A stretch of DNA of 13,791 nt from a bacterium (GTDB lineage: Bacteria; BMS3Abin14): positions 1 to 13,791 of the forward strand of contig JALHUC010000063.1 in assembly GCA_022865845.1 (NCBI GenBank), read 5' to 3'. The first letter of the stretch is position 1, and each line of letters opens with the position of its first letter. Below the pieces are notes generated by a model. It was not told the origin of the DNA. It did no database searches and was given only the letters and a program-made list of their open reading frames with translations. Made by a program: the position numbers and the translations under genes. Positions 1-6,778 of this stretch are shown piece by piece.

Positions 1-276
1 GCAGGTGACCTCGATGGTGACCTTCATTCCGGGCAGGGTAGGGGATGTATGGGTAACGTTGATCATGGTCCCGACACTCCCTTCACCAGGATCCAGAAAC
101 GGTTCCAGCGCTTCCATGCAGGCCCATTCGATGAGGCCAACATAGTAGCCGGTAGCCAACACCCTGGGCATTGTTGAGAATATGGGAGATCCCGGGAGGA
201 GTGCGGGGACTGTATGTTCCTCTCCCACTGTAATGGTTAAAGAGTGACTGTGACCAGGTTTCAGCGTTTCTTTCAT
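1..276 (-). CDS. FlK-family hotdog-fold thioesterase, partial (C-terminus off the window)
   Basis: This is the first 92 codons of a minus-strand gene that starts at ATG 276-274 and runs off the left edge. A good ribosome site (GGAGAGGA) lies just upstream on the minus strand. The protein opens MKETLKPGHSHSLTITVGEE and carries VLATGYYVGLIEWACMEAL and NVTH. These are hallmarks of the thioesterase family that includes fluoroacetyl-CoA thioesterase FlK. The FlK catalytic Thr, Glu and His fall at residues 42, 50 and 76, the same numbers as I recall for FlK itself. Most family members lie outside fluoroacetate metabolism and probably hydrolyse small acyl-CoAs, so the substrate cannot be named. The enzyme should be cytoplasmic and dimeric. 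Its neighbour across an AT-rich gap is a dead peroxidase gene, which says nothing about its role. Confidence 0.85.
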   Translation of the reverse strand, partial: MKETLKPGHSHSLTITVGEEHTVPALLPGSPIFSTMPRVLATGYYVGLIEWACMEALEPFLDPGEGSVGTMINVTHTSPTLPGMKVTIEVTC

Positions 277-461
277 GGTATTCCTCTCCGATTTAAATTC
301 TTTTTTGATGATATTATTCTAATTTGGTGAAGATTAATTGATGAATAAACTACACTATTGTCTAAACAAAAAAACGTAATATTTTGGAAATCAACGGTTT
401 GAATATGATTTTCAAGGAGGAGAGATCATAAAAAACGATACTGAGAACTATTTTGCCCGGA
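277..461. other. AT-rich divergent intergenic spacer
   Basis: This stretch is markedly AT-rich compared with the genes. It should hold the promoter of the minus-strand thioesterase, but I could not find a convincing -35/-10 pair. A 12-base near-palindrome, TTGTCTAAACAA at 358-369 (10 of 12 positions symmetrical), could be an operator. A strong Shine-Dalgarno-like AAGGAGGAGAG at 414-424 is followed after a few bases by ATA at 428-430 rather than ATG. That could be the decayed start of a gene that no longer exists, but this is inference. Confidence 0.4.
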
Positions 462-936
462 ATATCACGATTTGACGAATACGTTGCTGCAATTTAAGCG
501 GGACGAACTGCCGATCTGGACAATATTCTCAACTGTTTACCAACGGTGAATTCCACAGCCTCGATATCCCTTTTTCCGAGAAAATGCCCTTTGACGCGGG
601 CCGGGCAGAGGTGATCAGGTTGGTCCTTGCCGACGAGTTCAACTGTCTCGGGTCATTTAGCGACGCGAAAGGCAAGCAATGTCAGCAGCTCTGGTGCATG
701 GACACCGATCCAGGAAGTACAACGGCGCAATGAAGACACCCACCCTGAGAAATGTGGTCGAAAGGCCTACCTATATGCACGCAGGGCAATTTACATCCAT
801 CGGGGAGGTGCTGGGTTTCTACAGACGATCTGAAAACCCGGAGATAGGGCACCATAACCTCACAAACAATGATCTCAAGGCTTTGGAAGCGTTCCTTGGA
901 ACGTTGAGCGGTCCCATTTTGTCCCAGAGTGAATGA
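462..936 (+). pseudogene. Remnant of a di-haem cytochrome c peroxidase/MauG-type protein, C-terminal part, broken
   Basis: Three pieces of one gene lie in order but in different frames. At 462-530 the translation ISRFDEYVAAI is followed by an in-frame TAA (495-497) and then AGRTADLDNIL, which resembles the stretch before the second haem site of the family. From about 533 the frame changes and gives LFTNGEFHSLDIPF, then FDAGRAEVIRLVLADEFNCL and FSDAKGKQCQQLW. Near 705-730 a one-base shift leads to GAMKTPTLRNVVERPTYMHA and an intact tail ending in TLSGPILSQSE and TGA at 934-936. The CxxCH haem motif expected before LFTNGEF is missing, so an internal deletion has occurred, and the N-terminal haem domain is absent. 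Family members are periplasmic electron-transfer or peroxidase enzymes. With a stop, two frame changes and a lost haem site, this copy cannot work. Confidence 0.75.
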
Positions 937-941
937 GGGCC

Positions 942-976
942 GTGAATCGTGATTCGTTATTCGTGATTGGTTGACG
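942..976. repeat. Heptamer word array A (period 7)
   Basis: Five consecutive seven-base words start at 942, 949, 956, 963 and 970. The first four are variants of GTGATTC, differing by one or two bases. The copy at 949-955 has its complement GAATCAC at 1000-1006, so the array could fold back. It lies between the pseudogene and the 63-residue membrane protein gene. It is not coding. Confidence 0.65.
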
Positions 977-1057
977 ATCCCAAAATCATACTTAAGTTAG
1001 AATCACTCAAGGGAGGAGCAATGCCTCGTCTTTATTGAAGGTCCGGAGGTGCTGCAG

Positions 1058-1249
1058 ATGAGTAAGATATTCGGGATCATAATCCTTTTTGCGGCAGCAT
1101 GGCTCATGTATCGTTTACAGGCAGGCAGCGGGTCCTGCTGTGTTGGAGGTCACGGGGGTAAGAATCCTGACCCGGATCACAGCCGCAATTGCTGCGAAGA
1201 TACGAATGCTGGATCTGGAAATGTACCCGGATCAGGATCTGGTATGTAG
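1058..1249 (+). CDS. Small single-span membrane protein with two CC pairs, unknown function
   Basis: A 63-residue protein starts at ATG 1058, chosen because GGAGGT at 1045-1050 sits exactly seven bases upstream. An ATG would otherwise be available nine bases earlier, inside that ribosome site. Residues 4-20 form one hydrophobic helix (IFGIIILFAAAWLMY). The remainder is a soluble tail rich in Gly, Ser, Asp and Cys, with CC at 27-28, a GGHGG stretch at 30-34 and CC at 45-46. The tail could bind metal or form disulfides; it matches no domain I can name. The gene ends 88 bases before a rubrerythrin-like ferritin in the same direction, and a perfect 9-bp inverted repeat begins on its stop codon. 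A link to metal or redox handling is inference from that neighbour and the cysteines. Confidence 0.65.
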   Translation: MSKIFGIIILFAAAWLMYRLQAGSGSCCVGGHGGKNPDPDHSRNCCEDTNAGSGNVPGSGSGM

Positions 1250-1277
1250 TCCTGGACTACGACTAGGACCAGGACTA
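1247..1277 (+). repeat. Perfect 9-bp inverted repeat at the end of the CC membrane protein gene
   Basis: TAGTCCTGG at 1247-1255 is complementary to CCAGGACTA at 1269-1277, with a 13-base loop. The first three bases are the stop codon of the upstream gene. The stretch from 1254 to 1277 also has a loose six-base period around GGACTA. A mixed TTCTTT follows, so this may be a weak terminator, an mRNA 3' stabiliser, or an attenuator before the ferritin gene. Confidence 0.45.
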
Positions 1278-1310
1278 TTCTTTACTTTCCCCGATTTAAT
1301 GGTAGATTAT

Positions 1311-1323
1311 ATAAGAATCTTAT
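1311..1323. promoter_or_regulatory. 6-1-6 palindrome directly upstream of the ferritin ribosome site
   Basis: ATAAGA, one base, TCTTAT forms a perfect inverted repeat two bases before AGGAGG. It overlaps a TATATAAG stretch that could serve as a -10 region, although no clear -35 is seen. It does not fit the PerR 7-1-7 box. It could be an operator or simply an AT-rich 5' leader hairpin. Confidence 0.25.
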
Positions 1324-1324
1324 C

Positions 1325-1330
1325 AGGAGG
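1325..1330 (+). promoter_or_regulatory. Ribosome binding site deciding a TTG start (ferritin gene)
   Basis: AGGAGG, continuing as TGA, lies seven bases before TTG 1338. No ATG or GTG in that frame is placed as well, and the open frame upstream runs through non-coding sequence. Confidence 0.8.
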
Positions 1331-1337
1331 TGAATTC

Positions 1338-1805
1338 TTGAAAGCGAACCCGGCCACAGGACAGACCCTTATCGAGGCGATTAAACATGAGATCGAGGGC
1401 AGGGAGTTCTATCTGGCTCTGGCTAAAAAAGTTAAAAACCCCCTTGTGAGAAGGAAGATTCTCGGCCTTGCTGAGGATGAGCAGGAACACAGAGAAACAC
1501 TAAGCAGGCTCTATTGGGCTCAGACCGGCTCTGAAGTGGGCAATTTGGACGACTTTGAGGTCAACGTGAACCTCCCTGATGTCCAGAATATGTCCCTCAC
1601 CGATCTTCTCCTATTGGCCATGGATACGGAAAAGATGGCAGCGGCCACCTACATGAAGATGGCTGAGGAGACGGAGGATGCGAGATCTGCAGCCTTCCTG
1701 GAGTACCTGGCCGAATTTGAGGAGGGACACTACGAAACCCTGGCTGCCGAACTTGCGAAAATACGCAGTACTCCTGGCTGGGAGGATCAAGGACCCTCGG
1801 ACTAA
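1338..1805 (+). CDS. Rubrerythrin-like ferritin family protein (no rubredoxin domain)
   Basis: A 155-residue four-helix di-iron protein. The start is TTG 1338 because of the ideally spaced AGGAGG at 1325-1330, and the family pattern begins soon after. The first half has EIEGREFY (residues 18-25) and EDEQEH (46-51). The second half has DTEKMAAATY (96-105) and EFEEGH (126-131). This gives the two Glu plus ExxH sets expected of a rubrerythrin or ferritin-like centre. The C-terminal rubredoxin domain of classical rubrerythrin is absent, as in the COG1633 group. Such proteins are cytoplasmic and are linked to peroxide reduction or iron handling in anaerobes, but the exact reaction is not settled for this subgroup. 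A terminator follows 28 bases later, so the gene is either last of a pair with the CC membrane protein or single. Confidence 0.85.
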   Translation: MKANPATGQTLIEAIKHEIEGREFYLALAKKVKNPLVRRKILGLAEDEQEHRETLSRLYWAQTGSEVGNLDDFEVNVNLPDVQNMSLTDLLLLAMDTEKMAAATYMKMAEETEDARSAAFLEYLAEFEEGHYETLAAELAKIRSTPGWEDQGPSD

Positions 1806-1833
1806 AGGGAATAAAATTCTCGACGAATACAAT

Positions 1834-1862
1834 AGCCCGGGGCAGCTGATCCCGGGCTTTTT
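1834..1862 (+). terminator. Rho-independent terminator after the ferritin gene
   Basis: AGCCCGGG at 1834-1841 pairs perfectly with CCCGGGCT at 1851-1858 across a nine-base loop, followed by a run of T to 1862. It separates the ferritin transcript from the tilS region. Confidence 0.9.
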
Positions 1863-1868
1863 ATATTT

Positions 1869-2014
1869 GGAATAGGGAAGGAGGAATAGGGGAGGAGGAC
1901 GAAATAACTGGTGCAACAGTGCAATAACCGTGTGCATGGGTGCACTCCCTGCACTATTGCACTAATGCACTTTTCGTTCTTCCACCTTCCTTATTCACTA
2001 TTCCCTCTTCTGGC
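1869..2014. repeat. Nested heptamer/octamer hairpin element (word array B with C inside)
   Basis: The outer left arm, 1869-1903, is five seven-base words starting with GGAATAG and carrying GAA-like cores. The outer right arm, 1980-2014, is five words of the form TTCNNNN starting at 1980, 1987, 1994, 2001 and 2008. The arms are broadly complementary. Between them lies a second hairpin with an eight-base period. GTGCAACA and GTGCAATA at 1911-1926 face TGCACTAT-type words at 1950-1973, with 14 of 16 positions paired between 1911-1926 and 1955-1970, including a perfect nine-base stretch. The element fills the gap between the ferritin terminator and tilS. An open frame passes through it into tilS but is not a plausible protein. 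Confidence 0.7.
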
Positions 2015-2045
2015 TGTTTTATTTGGAATCTGGAAAAGTAAATTT

Positions 2046-3428
2046 ATGAATCTGCCGAAGATCGTTAAGGAAAAGCTGTTCCAACTCGGCGCCGGCCTGG
2101 AAGACACTTATCTTGTGGCTGTATCCGGGGGTGCTGATTCCACGGCACTTCTTCTGACCATGCTGGCGGCCCTGGGAACCACAAAGGATCTGACCGTGGC
2201 CCATCTGGATCACGGTATACGTCCCGGGTCGGGACAGGACCTGGAAAAAGTCATTGAGCTCTGCAGCAAGTCAGGAGTGGGGTTGGTCACAGGTCAACTG
2301 GACCCCGTGGAACTCGAAACCCATCGTCGCAATTACGGTTCCCTTGAGGCTGGCATGAGGTCGCTCAGATACCGGTTTCTTTTTGAAACCGCCAAAAAGG
2401 CGGGTTCCAGGTGGATTTTAACGGGGCATACTGCAGACGATCAGGCCGAAACGGTCCTTTTCAGGGCGACCAGGGAAATGGACTGGAGGTCCCTGGGAGG
2501 GATACCTGAAAGGAGAGGGATGATCCTGAGGCCTCTTATCGATGTGCCCCGATCGGCTACCCGGTCTTATTGCCAGGTCATGAACATTTGTCCTGTCTCG
2601 GATCCCTCAAACTTCGACGGGGTCCATGCACGGAGCAGAATAAGAATCAGGATACTGCCGGGGCTTGCGGCCACCTTTATCCCGGATATATCTGCTCTTT
2701 TGCGCCGGATGGGTCGGGCGGCCGGGAGTCTGTCGTTGATGGAGGAAGACCTCCTGCACAGGTTTCACCCTGATTCAGGCCACGAAGACACAGGATTCAT
2801 CCGGCGGGAATTCATTCTGGCACTTCCCAGTATCCTTCAAAGGCGCTTGATAGCGGACTTCCTGATCAGGGCGCTGCGTGAATATCCGTCCAGGGGCCTT
2901 GTAGATGACGCGCTTGAATTTATTCTGGCCGGCATGAACGGTCAGCTCTCCCTGCCTGGAGAAATGACCCTGACCCTCTCTTACGGGCTGGCCCATGTGG
3001 GCAAGTCTGTCCCGGTGCCGTTGTGTGGCCTTCCATCCAGGGCCCTGGAGCTGGAGGTCCCCGGCAGTCTGGTCATCCCTTCAGCCGGGATAACCATAAC
3101 AGCGAGGGAGAGCGTCCTGAAGACCCCGGGAAGTTATCCCTGCGGCAAGTCCGTGCTTCTTTCCAAAAAGAGCCTTACAGGCTCCCTGTGGGTCCGAAAA
3201 CGGCTGCCTGGAGACCGTTTCATGCCCATTGGAATGGAAAGAGACAAGAAACTGAAAGATTTCCTGGTGGATCGCAAAATTCCCAGGGCAACCCGTGACC
3301 GGATCCCCATCGTCCTGGACGGGAAGGATAATATTCTCTGGGTTGGTGGGATAGCGATCTCACAAAAGGCAGCTCTGGAGGGAATGGAAGGCGAGGAGGC
3401 GATCCTTATCTCCATAGAAGATCTTTAA
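2046..3428 (+). CDS. tilS: tRNA(Ile)-lysidine synthase TilS
   Basis: TilS uses ATP and lysine to turn C34 of the CAU-anticodon tRNA-Ile into lysidine, so that the tRNA reads AUA and is charged with Ile instead of Met. The enzyme is cytoplasmic and essential in most bacteria. The 460-residue protein has the PP-loop SGGADS at residues 27-32, LDHGIRPG, the HTADDQAETVL motif from residue 128, and DPSNFD followed by RSRIRIRILP. A C-terminal TilS domain follows, with VRKRLPGDRFMP from about residue 383 and KKLKDFLVDRKIPRATRD. I chose ATG 2046 because everything upstream in frame is the nested repeat element. Its ribosome site is weak (GGAAAAG, eight bases away). The gene lies downstream of a terminator and some 200 bases before ftsH. 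Length and domain order are normal for the long form of the family. Confidence 0.95.
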   Translation: MNLPKIVKEKLFQLGAGLEDTYLVAVSGGADSTALLLTMLAALGTTKDLTVAHLDHGIRPGSGQDLEKVIELCSKSGVGLVTGQLDPVELETHRRNYGSLEAGMRSLRYRFLFETAKKAGSRWILTGHTADDQAETVLFRATREMDWRSLGGIPERRGMILRPLIDVPRSATRSYCQVMNICPVSDPSNFDGVHARSRIRIRILPGLAATFIPDISALLRRMGRAAGSLSLMEEDLLHRFHPDSGHEDTGFIRREFILALPSILQRRLIADFLIRALREYPSRGLVDDALEFILAGMNGQLSLPGEMTLTLSYGLAHVGKSVPVPLCGLPSRALELEVPGSLVIPSAGITITARESVLKTPGSYPCGKSVLLSKKSLTGSLWVRKRLPGDRFMPIGMERDKKLKDFLVDRKIPRATRDRIPIVLDGKDNILWVGGIAISQKAALEGMEGEEAILISIEDL

Positions 3429-3467
3429 AAGATCTTTCCTCAATCGATTCAACCATCAGGAACAGGG

Positions 3468-3581
3468 ATGACCGAAACCCCCTGGACTTTGGATAAACCG
3501 CGCAAATATTGCCGATGTGGCCTGATGAAATGCTCACAAGAGCCCGAAAATACTGCAAAATCTGGTTGTTCGCCCATGTAA
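3468..3581 (+). CDS. Possible 37-residue cysteine-rich protein
   Basis: In the gap between tilS and ftsH, ATG 3468 opens a 37-codon frame ending in TAA 3579-3581. AGGA at 3458-3461 lies six bases upstream. The peptide has four cysteines (15, 17, 22, 34) in KPRKYCRCGLMKC and SGC. The first part recalls the YCxCG opening of CDGSH iron-sulfur proteins, but the CDGSH box itself is absent. It could be a small metal-binding protein, the eroded front of a CDGSH protein, or chance. The frame is short, so I hold this only as a candidate. Confidence 0.35.
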   Translation: MTETPWTLDKPRKYCRCGLMKCSQEPENTAKSGCSPM

Positions 3582-3615
3582 AATGTGATAAGTGTTTAGT
3601 TTAACTGAAAAAAAT

Positions 3616-3621
3616 GGAGGT
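3616..3621 (+). promoter_or_regulatory. Ribosome binding site deciding a TTG start (ftsH)
   Basis: GGAGGT sits seven bases before TTG 3629. The ATG at 3614-3616 overlaps this site and has no ribosome site of its own. Starting at TTG gives a protein opening [11 protein letters not shown], which matches the usual FtsH beginning. Confidence 0.8.
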
Positions 3622-3628
3622 AACAGTC

Positions 3629-5590
3629 TTGAACAACTTCTACAGGAACATGTCACTCTGGGTTGTCATTGGGCTTGTTGTCATCCTGCTCTACAACCTC
3701 TTTTCCGTGAGACCCCAGCCTGTCACCGAACTCGTTTACAGTGAATTCCTGAGCCGTGTTGAGGGTGGGGAGATCAAGGAGGTACTTCTTAGTGGCAGGA
3801 ACATTTCCGGCAAGTTCCATGATGACACACAATTTTCTTCATACAGCGCAGAGGATCCCGATCTTGTCCCCTATTTGAGGGAAAAAGAGATTCGCATCGT
3901 GGCTGAACCGTCCCAGGATAGCCCCTGGTACATAATGATCTTCGTAAACTGGTTCCCTATGCTGCTTCTCATCGCCGTGTGGATCTTTTTCATGAGGCAG
4001 ATGCAGTCTGGAGGCAGCAAGGCCATGTCTTTTGGAAAATCCAAGGCGAGGCTGCTTACAGACGCGACGAGTAAAGTAACCTTTGACGACGTAGCCGGAG
4101 TTGACGAAGCCAAGGAGGAACTCGAGGAGATCATCGATTTTCTAAAGGACCCCCAGAGGTTTCAGAGGCTGGGCGGCAAGATACCAAAGGGAGTCCTGCT
4201 CATGGGCCCGCCAGGCACAGGTAAAACCCTTCTGGCCAAAGCTATCGCGGGTGAGGCCAGCGTGCCGTTCTTCTCCATCAGCGGTTCCGATTTTGTGGAG
4301 ATGTTCGTTGGTGTGGGAGCCTCCAGGGTGAGGGACCTGTTCGATCAGGGCAAGAAGCATGCGCCATGTATTATTTTTATCGACGAGATCGACGCTGTCG
4401 GCAGGCACCGCGGAGCAGGTCTTGGAGGTGGACACGACGAGAGGGAACAGACGCTCAACGCTCTTCTTGTCGAGATGGACGGCTTCGAATCCAACGAAGG
4501 GGTGATCCTCATCGCGGCTACTAACAGGCCCGATGTGCTCGATCCCGCTCTTATGAGACCGGGCAGGTTCGACCGCCAGGTCGTAGTCCCAAACCCGGAC
4601 ATCAGGGGAAGACAGGGCATCCTGGAGGTCCATTCCAAGAACATTCCTGTGGATGACGACGTCGAACTGGAGATCGTGGCGCGCGGTACACCCGGTTTTT
4701 CGGGTGCCGACCTGGCAAACCTTGTCAACGAGGCGGCTCTTCTGGCTGCCCGCAAGGACAGGAACAAAGTGACCATGGAGGATTTTGAGGACGCCAAGGA
4801 CAAGGTTCTCATGGGTACGGAGCGCCGAAGTATGATCATCAGCGACGCGGAGAAGCGTATAACAGCCTACCACGAGGCAGGGCACACCCTTGTTGCCAAA
4901 ATGATCCCCGGCGCTGATCCTATACACAAAGTCACCATCATTCCCAGGGGACTCGCTCTCGGTCTGACCCAACAGCTGCCTATTGATGAACGGCACACCT
5001 ACCCGAGGGAATACCTGACCGACCGAATCGCCATCCTCATGGGGGGCCGGGTCGCGGAAGAGCTGGTACTCCGCGAACAGACAACCGGGGCTGGCAACGA
5101 TATCGAAAGGGCCACCGATCTTGCACGGAAAATGGTCTGCGAGTGGGGAATGAGCGAGAAAATGGGACCCTTGTCCTTCGGCAAGAAGGAGGAGCAGATC
5201 TTTCTCGGAAGGGAGATCGCGCAGCACCGGGATTACAGTGAGAGCACCGCCATAATGATAGATGATGAGGTCAAGAAGCTTGTTACGGATGCCCATGTAA
5301 GAACTACTACTATCATCACGGAGAACCTTGAATCTCTTCACAGGCTCGCGAATGCGCTCCTGGAACGCGAAGTGCTCGGCGGCGAAGAGATAGATAAGGT
5401 TATCCACGGTGAGGAGCTTCCTGAACCCAAAGCCAGGTACCAAAACGCAGCTGATACCGGAGATGAAGAAACCTTGCCGAAGCAGGGGGAGGAAGAAGCG
5501 CCAGGAAAGGCAGCGGAAGAGGAAAAGGAAGAGGAAAAGGAAGAGGAAAAGGAAGAGGAAAAGCAGGATGCGCCGCCCGAGGCTGATTGA
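3629..5590 (+). CDS. ftsH: ATP-dependent zinc metalloprotease FtsH
   Basis: FtsH is a hexameric inner-membrane AAA+ protease that extracts and degrades misfolded membrane proteins and some short-lived regulators. The 653-residue protein has one transmembrane helix near residues 9-26, a periplasmic segment, a second helix near 95-115, Walker A GPPGTGKT at 193-200, Walker [12 protein letters not shown], and the arginine-finger region [20 protein letters not shown]. The zinc site is HEAGH at 415-419, with the third ligand in GNDIERATD around 491. The start is TTG 3629, justified by the ribosome site. The last 50 residues are an acidic tail with four EEEK repeats, unlike the usual short variable tail. 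The gene overlaps folP by 23 bases, so the two are probably co-transcribed and translationally coupled. Confidence 0.97.
   Translation: MNNFYRNMSLWVVIGLVVILLYNLFSVRPQPVTELVYSEFLSRVEGGEIKEVLLSGRNISGKFHDDTQFSSYSAEDPDLVPYLREKEIRIVAEPSQDSPWYIMIFVNWFPMLLLIAVWIFFMRQMQSGGSKAMSFGKSKARLLTDATSKVTFDDVAGVDEAKEELEEIIDFLKDPQRFQRLGGKIPKGVLLMGPPGTGKTLLAKAIAGEASVPFFSISGSDFVEMFVGVGASRVRDLFDQGKKHAPCIIFIDEIDAVGRHRGAGLGGGHDEREQTLNALLVEMDGFESNEGVILIAATNRPDVLDPALMRPGRFDRQVVVPNPDIRGRQGILEVHSKNIPVDDDVELEIVARGTPGFSGADLANLVNEAALLAARKDRNKVTMEDFEDAKDKVLMGTERRSMIISDAEKRITAYHEAGHTLVAKMIPGADPIHKVTIIPRGLALGLTQQLPIDERHTYPREYLTDRIAILMGGRVAEELVLREQTTGAGNDIERATDLARKMVCEWGMSEKMGPLSFGKKEEQIFLGREIAQHRDYSESTAIMIDDEVKKLVTDAHVRTTTIITENLESLHRLANALLEREVLGGEEIDKVIHGEELPEPKARYQNAADTGDEETLPKQGEEEAPGKAAEEEKEEEKEEEKEEEKQDAPPEAD
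5516..5563 (+). repeat. Four perfect 12-bp tandem repeats in the ftsH tail
   Basis: The unit GAAGAGGAAAAG occurs four times without a mismatch and encodes four EEEK blocks. The purine-rich end of the array is also the only ribosome-site-like sequence before the folP start at 5568. Copy number could change by slippage in 12-base steps without breaking ftsH. Confidence 0.9.
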
Positions 5591-6770
5591 CCCTGGATCC
5601 TCGGGGATCAGGAGGGAAATGGCTTTAATGGGTGTCGATCCCGAGGGGATCGACATAATGGAGGGGAAGTCAAGGCATCATCTTATCCGGCTCGATGACG
5701 TTGACCTGAGGGCTGCCCTTATCCTGAAACAGGATATGCTTTCCCTTGGTGGAGAGGCGGCTCTTCGGAAAGAGGCTGCGGGCCTCAAGGTTAAAAAGAC
5801 CCCGGTTCTCCTGATGGGAACAACAAGGCAAATGCGTGGGCTTGTCTGCAAACTGGGCGGGCAGCCTTTCAAACTGGCAGATATGTCCCGTTCCATCGAA
5901 GGACTCCTGGATACTATCGATAAAGATAGGCGATACGTTGTCAGGGGGAAGAACCTTCTTTCAGGCGGGAAGAAGTTGGTAGTGGGGATTTTAAACGTCA
6001 CGGAGGATTCCTTTTCGGATGGCGGAAAATACGCCGGGAGGGAAGCGGCAGTGGCAAGGGGTGTTGAAATGGCCGCAGAGGGTGCCGACATCATTGATGT
6101 GGGGGGTGAATCCACCCGTCCCGGAGCCAGACCGGTAACCGCCAAAGATGAGTTGGAAAAGGTGATCCCGGTGATACGTGACCTGGTTGCCGAAGGAGTA
6201 AAATTCATCTCCGTGGACACAACCAAATCGGAGGTGGCCGAGAAAGCGATCCTGGAAGGGGCGAGTATCGTGAACGACATTAGCGGCATGACCTTCGATC
6301 CGGGAATGGTCCATACTGCTGCGGCTTCCGAGGCATCGGTTATCCTCATGCATACAAGAGGGCGCCCGGAATTCATGCAGGACGATACTATTTACATCGA
6401 TCTGATGGGGGAGGTCTGCTCCTGTCTCGAAGCAGCCATGGATGTGGCCATGGACGAGGGAATCCCGGCAGAAAAGATCTGTCTCGACCCGGGGATCGGA
6501 TTCGGCAAGTCCCTGGAGCAGAACGTGGAAATAATCTCACGGATAGGGGAACTCCGGTCGCTGGGTGCCGCTGTGATGGCGGGCGCCTCAAGGAAATCGT
6601 TCATCGGCGAGCTGACCGGTACGGATGTCGGCAACAGAATGCCTGGTTCAGTCGGAGCTGCCGTAGCAGCTGCCCTCCAAGGTGCCGATATGGTCCGGGT
6701 GCATGATGTGGCTGAAACAGTTCAGGCAATGGCTGTCGTGTCCGGGATGAAAGGCCCCGGCAGAGGGTGA
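5568..6770 (+). CDS. folP: Dihydropteroate synthase with N-terminal extension
   Basis: FolP joins p-aminobenzoate to dihydropterin pyrophosphate in folate synthesis, in the cytoplasm. The catalytic core spans about residues 137-400 of 400. Motifs in order are [80 protein letters not shown] and [10 protein letters not shown]. Loop 1 has NVTED where NVTPD is commonest. The first 136 residues ([39 protein letters not shown]) are absent from the E. coli enzyme; I recall similar extensions in Geobacter-type FolP. I chose ATG 5568, inside the ftsH end, because the extension homology begins soon after it. ATG 5620 has AGGAGG upstream, but only three bases away. Further upstream the frame reads through the ftsH repeat as an Arg-Lys run and is not real. 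cdaA follows eight bases later. Confidence 0.93.
   Translation: MRRPRLIDPGSSGIRREMALMGVDPEGIDIMEGKSRHHLIRLDDVDLRAALILKQDMLSLGGEAALRKEAAGLKVKKTPVLLMGTTRQMRGLVCKLGGQPFKLADMSRSIEGLLDTIDKDRRYVVRGKNLLSGGKKLVVGILNVTEDSFSDGGKYAGREAAVARGVEMAAEGADIIDVGGESTRPGARPVTAKDELEKVIPVIRDLVAEGVKFISVDTTKSEVAEKAILEGASIVNDISGMTFDPGMVHTAAASEASVILMHTRGRPEFMQDDTIYIDLMGEVCSCLEAAMDVAMDEGIPAEKICLDPGIGFGKSLEQNVEIISRIGELRSLGAAVMAGASRKSFIGELTGTDVGNRMPGSVGAAVAAALQGADMVRVHDVAETVQAMAVVSGMKGPGRG
6763..6770 (+). promoter_or_regulatory. Ribosome binding site deciding the cdaA start
   Basis: GAGGGTGA, which contains the folP stop codon, lies eight bases before ATG 6779. A GTG at 6767, within this site, is in frame but has no ribosome site of its own. 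Confidence 0.65.
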
Positions 6771-6778
6771 GCACCCTT

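Noticed and set aside
627..833. 68-codon open frame over the peroxidase remnant
   Set aside because: It runs in a different frame from the recognisable peroxidase blocks and has no ribosome site.
971..1003. Promoter TTGACG ... TAGAAT before the CC membrane protein
   Set aside because: The boxes are 21 bases apart, too far for a normal sigma70 promoter.
1021..1038. Five-codon leader peptide (MPRLY) after GGGAGGAG
   Set aside because: The ribosome site is only three bases from the ATG, and the peptide has no attenuation signature; chance is likelier.
1089..1337. Upstream extension of the ferritin-like protein
   Set aside because: It overlaps the CC membrane protein and the inverted repeat, and an ideal ribosome site points to TTG 1338.
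1911..2045. 45-residue upstream extension of TilS in the same frame
   Set aside because: It translates the nested repeat element; the product resembles no protein and the TilS homology begins just after ATG 2046.
3418..3436. AAGATCT / AGATCTT hairpin at the end of tilS as a terminator
   Set aside because: The stem is short and AT-rich, and the following TTTCCTC is not a proper T run.
5409..5567. Upstream extension of FolP with a long Arg-Lys run
   Set aside because: It is the ftsH tail repeat read in another frame and lies wholly inside ftsH.
4142..5656. A 504-codon open frame on the minus strand opposite ftsH
   Set aside because: It is a shadow of ftsH: no ribosome site, low-complexity Leu-Phe run opposite the EEEK repeat, no domain, while the plus strand encodes an unmistakable FtsH.
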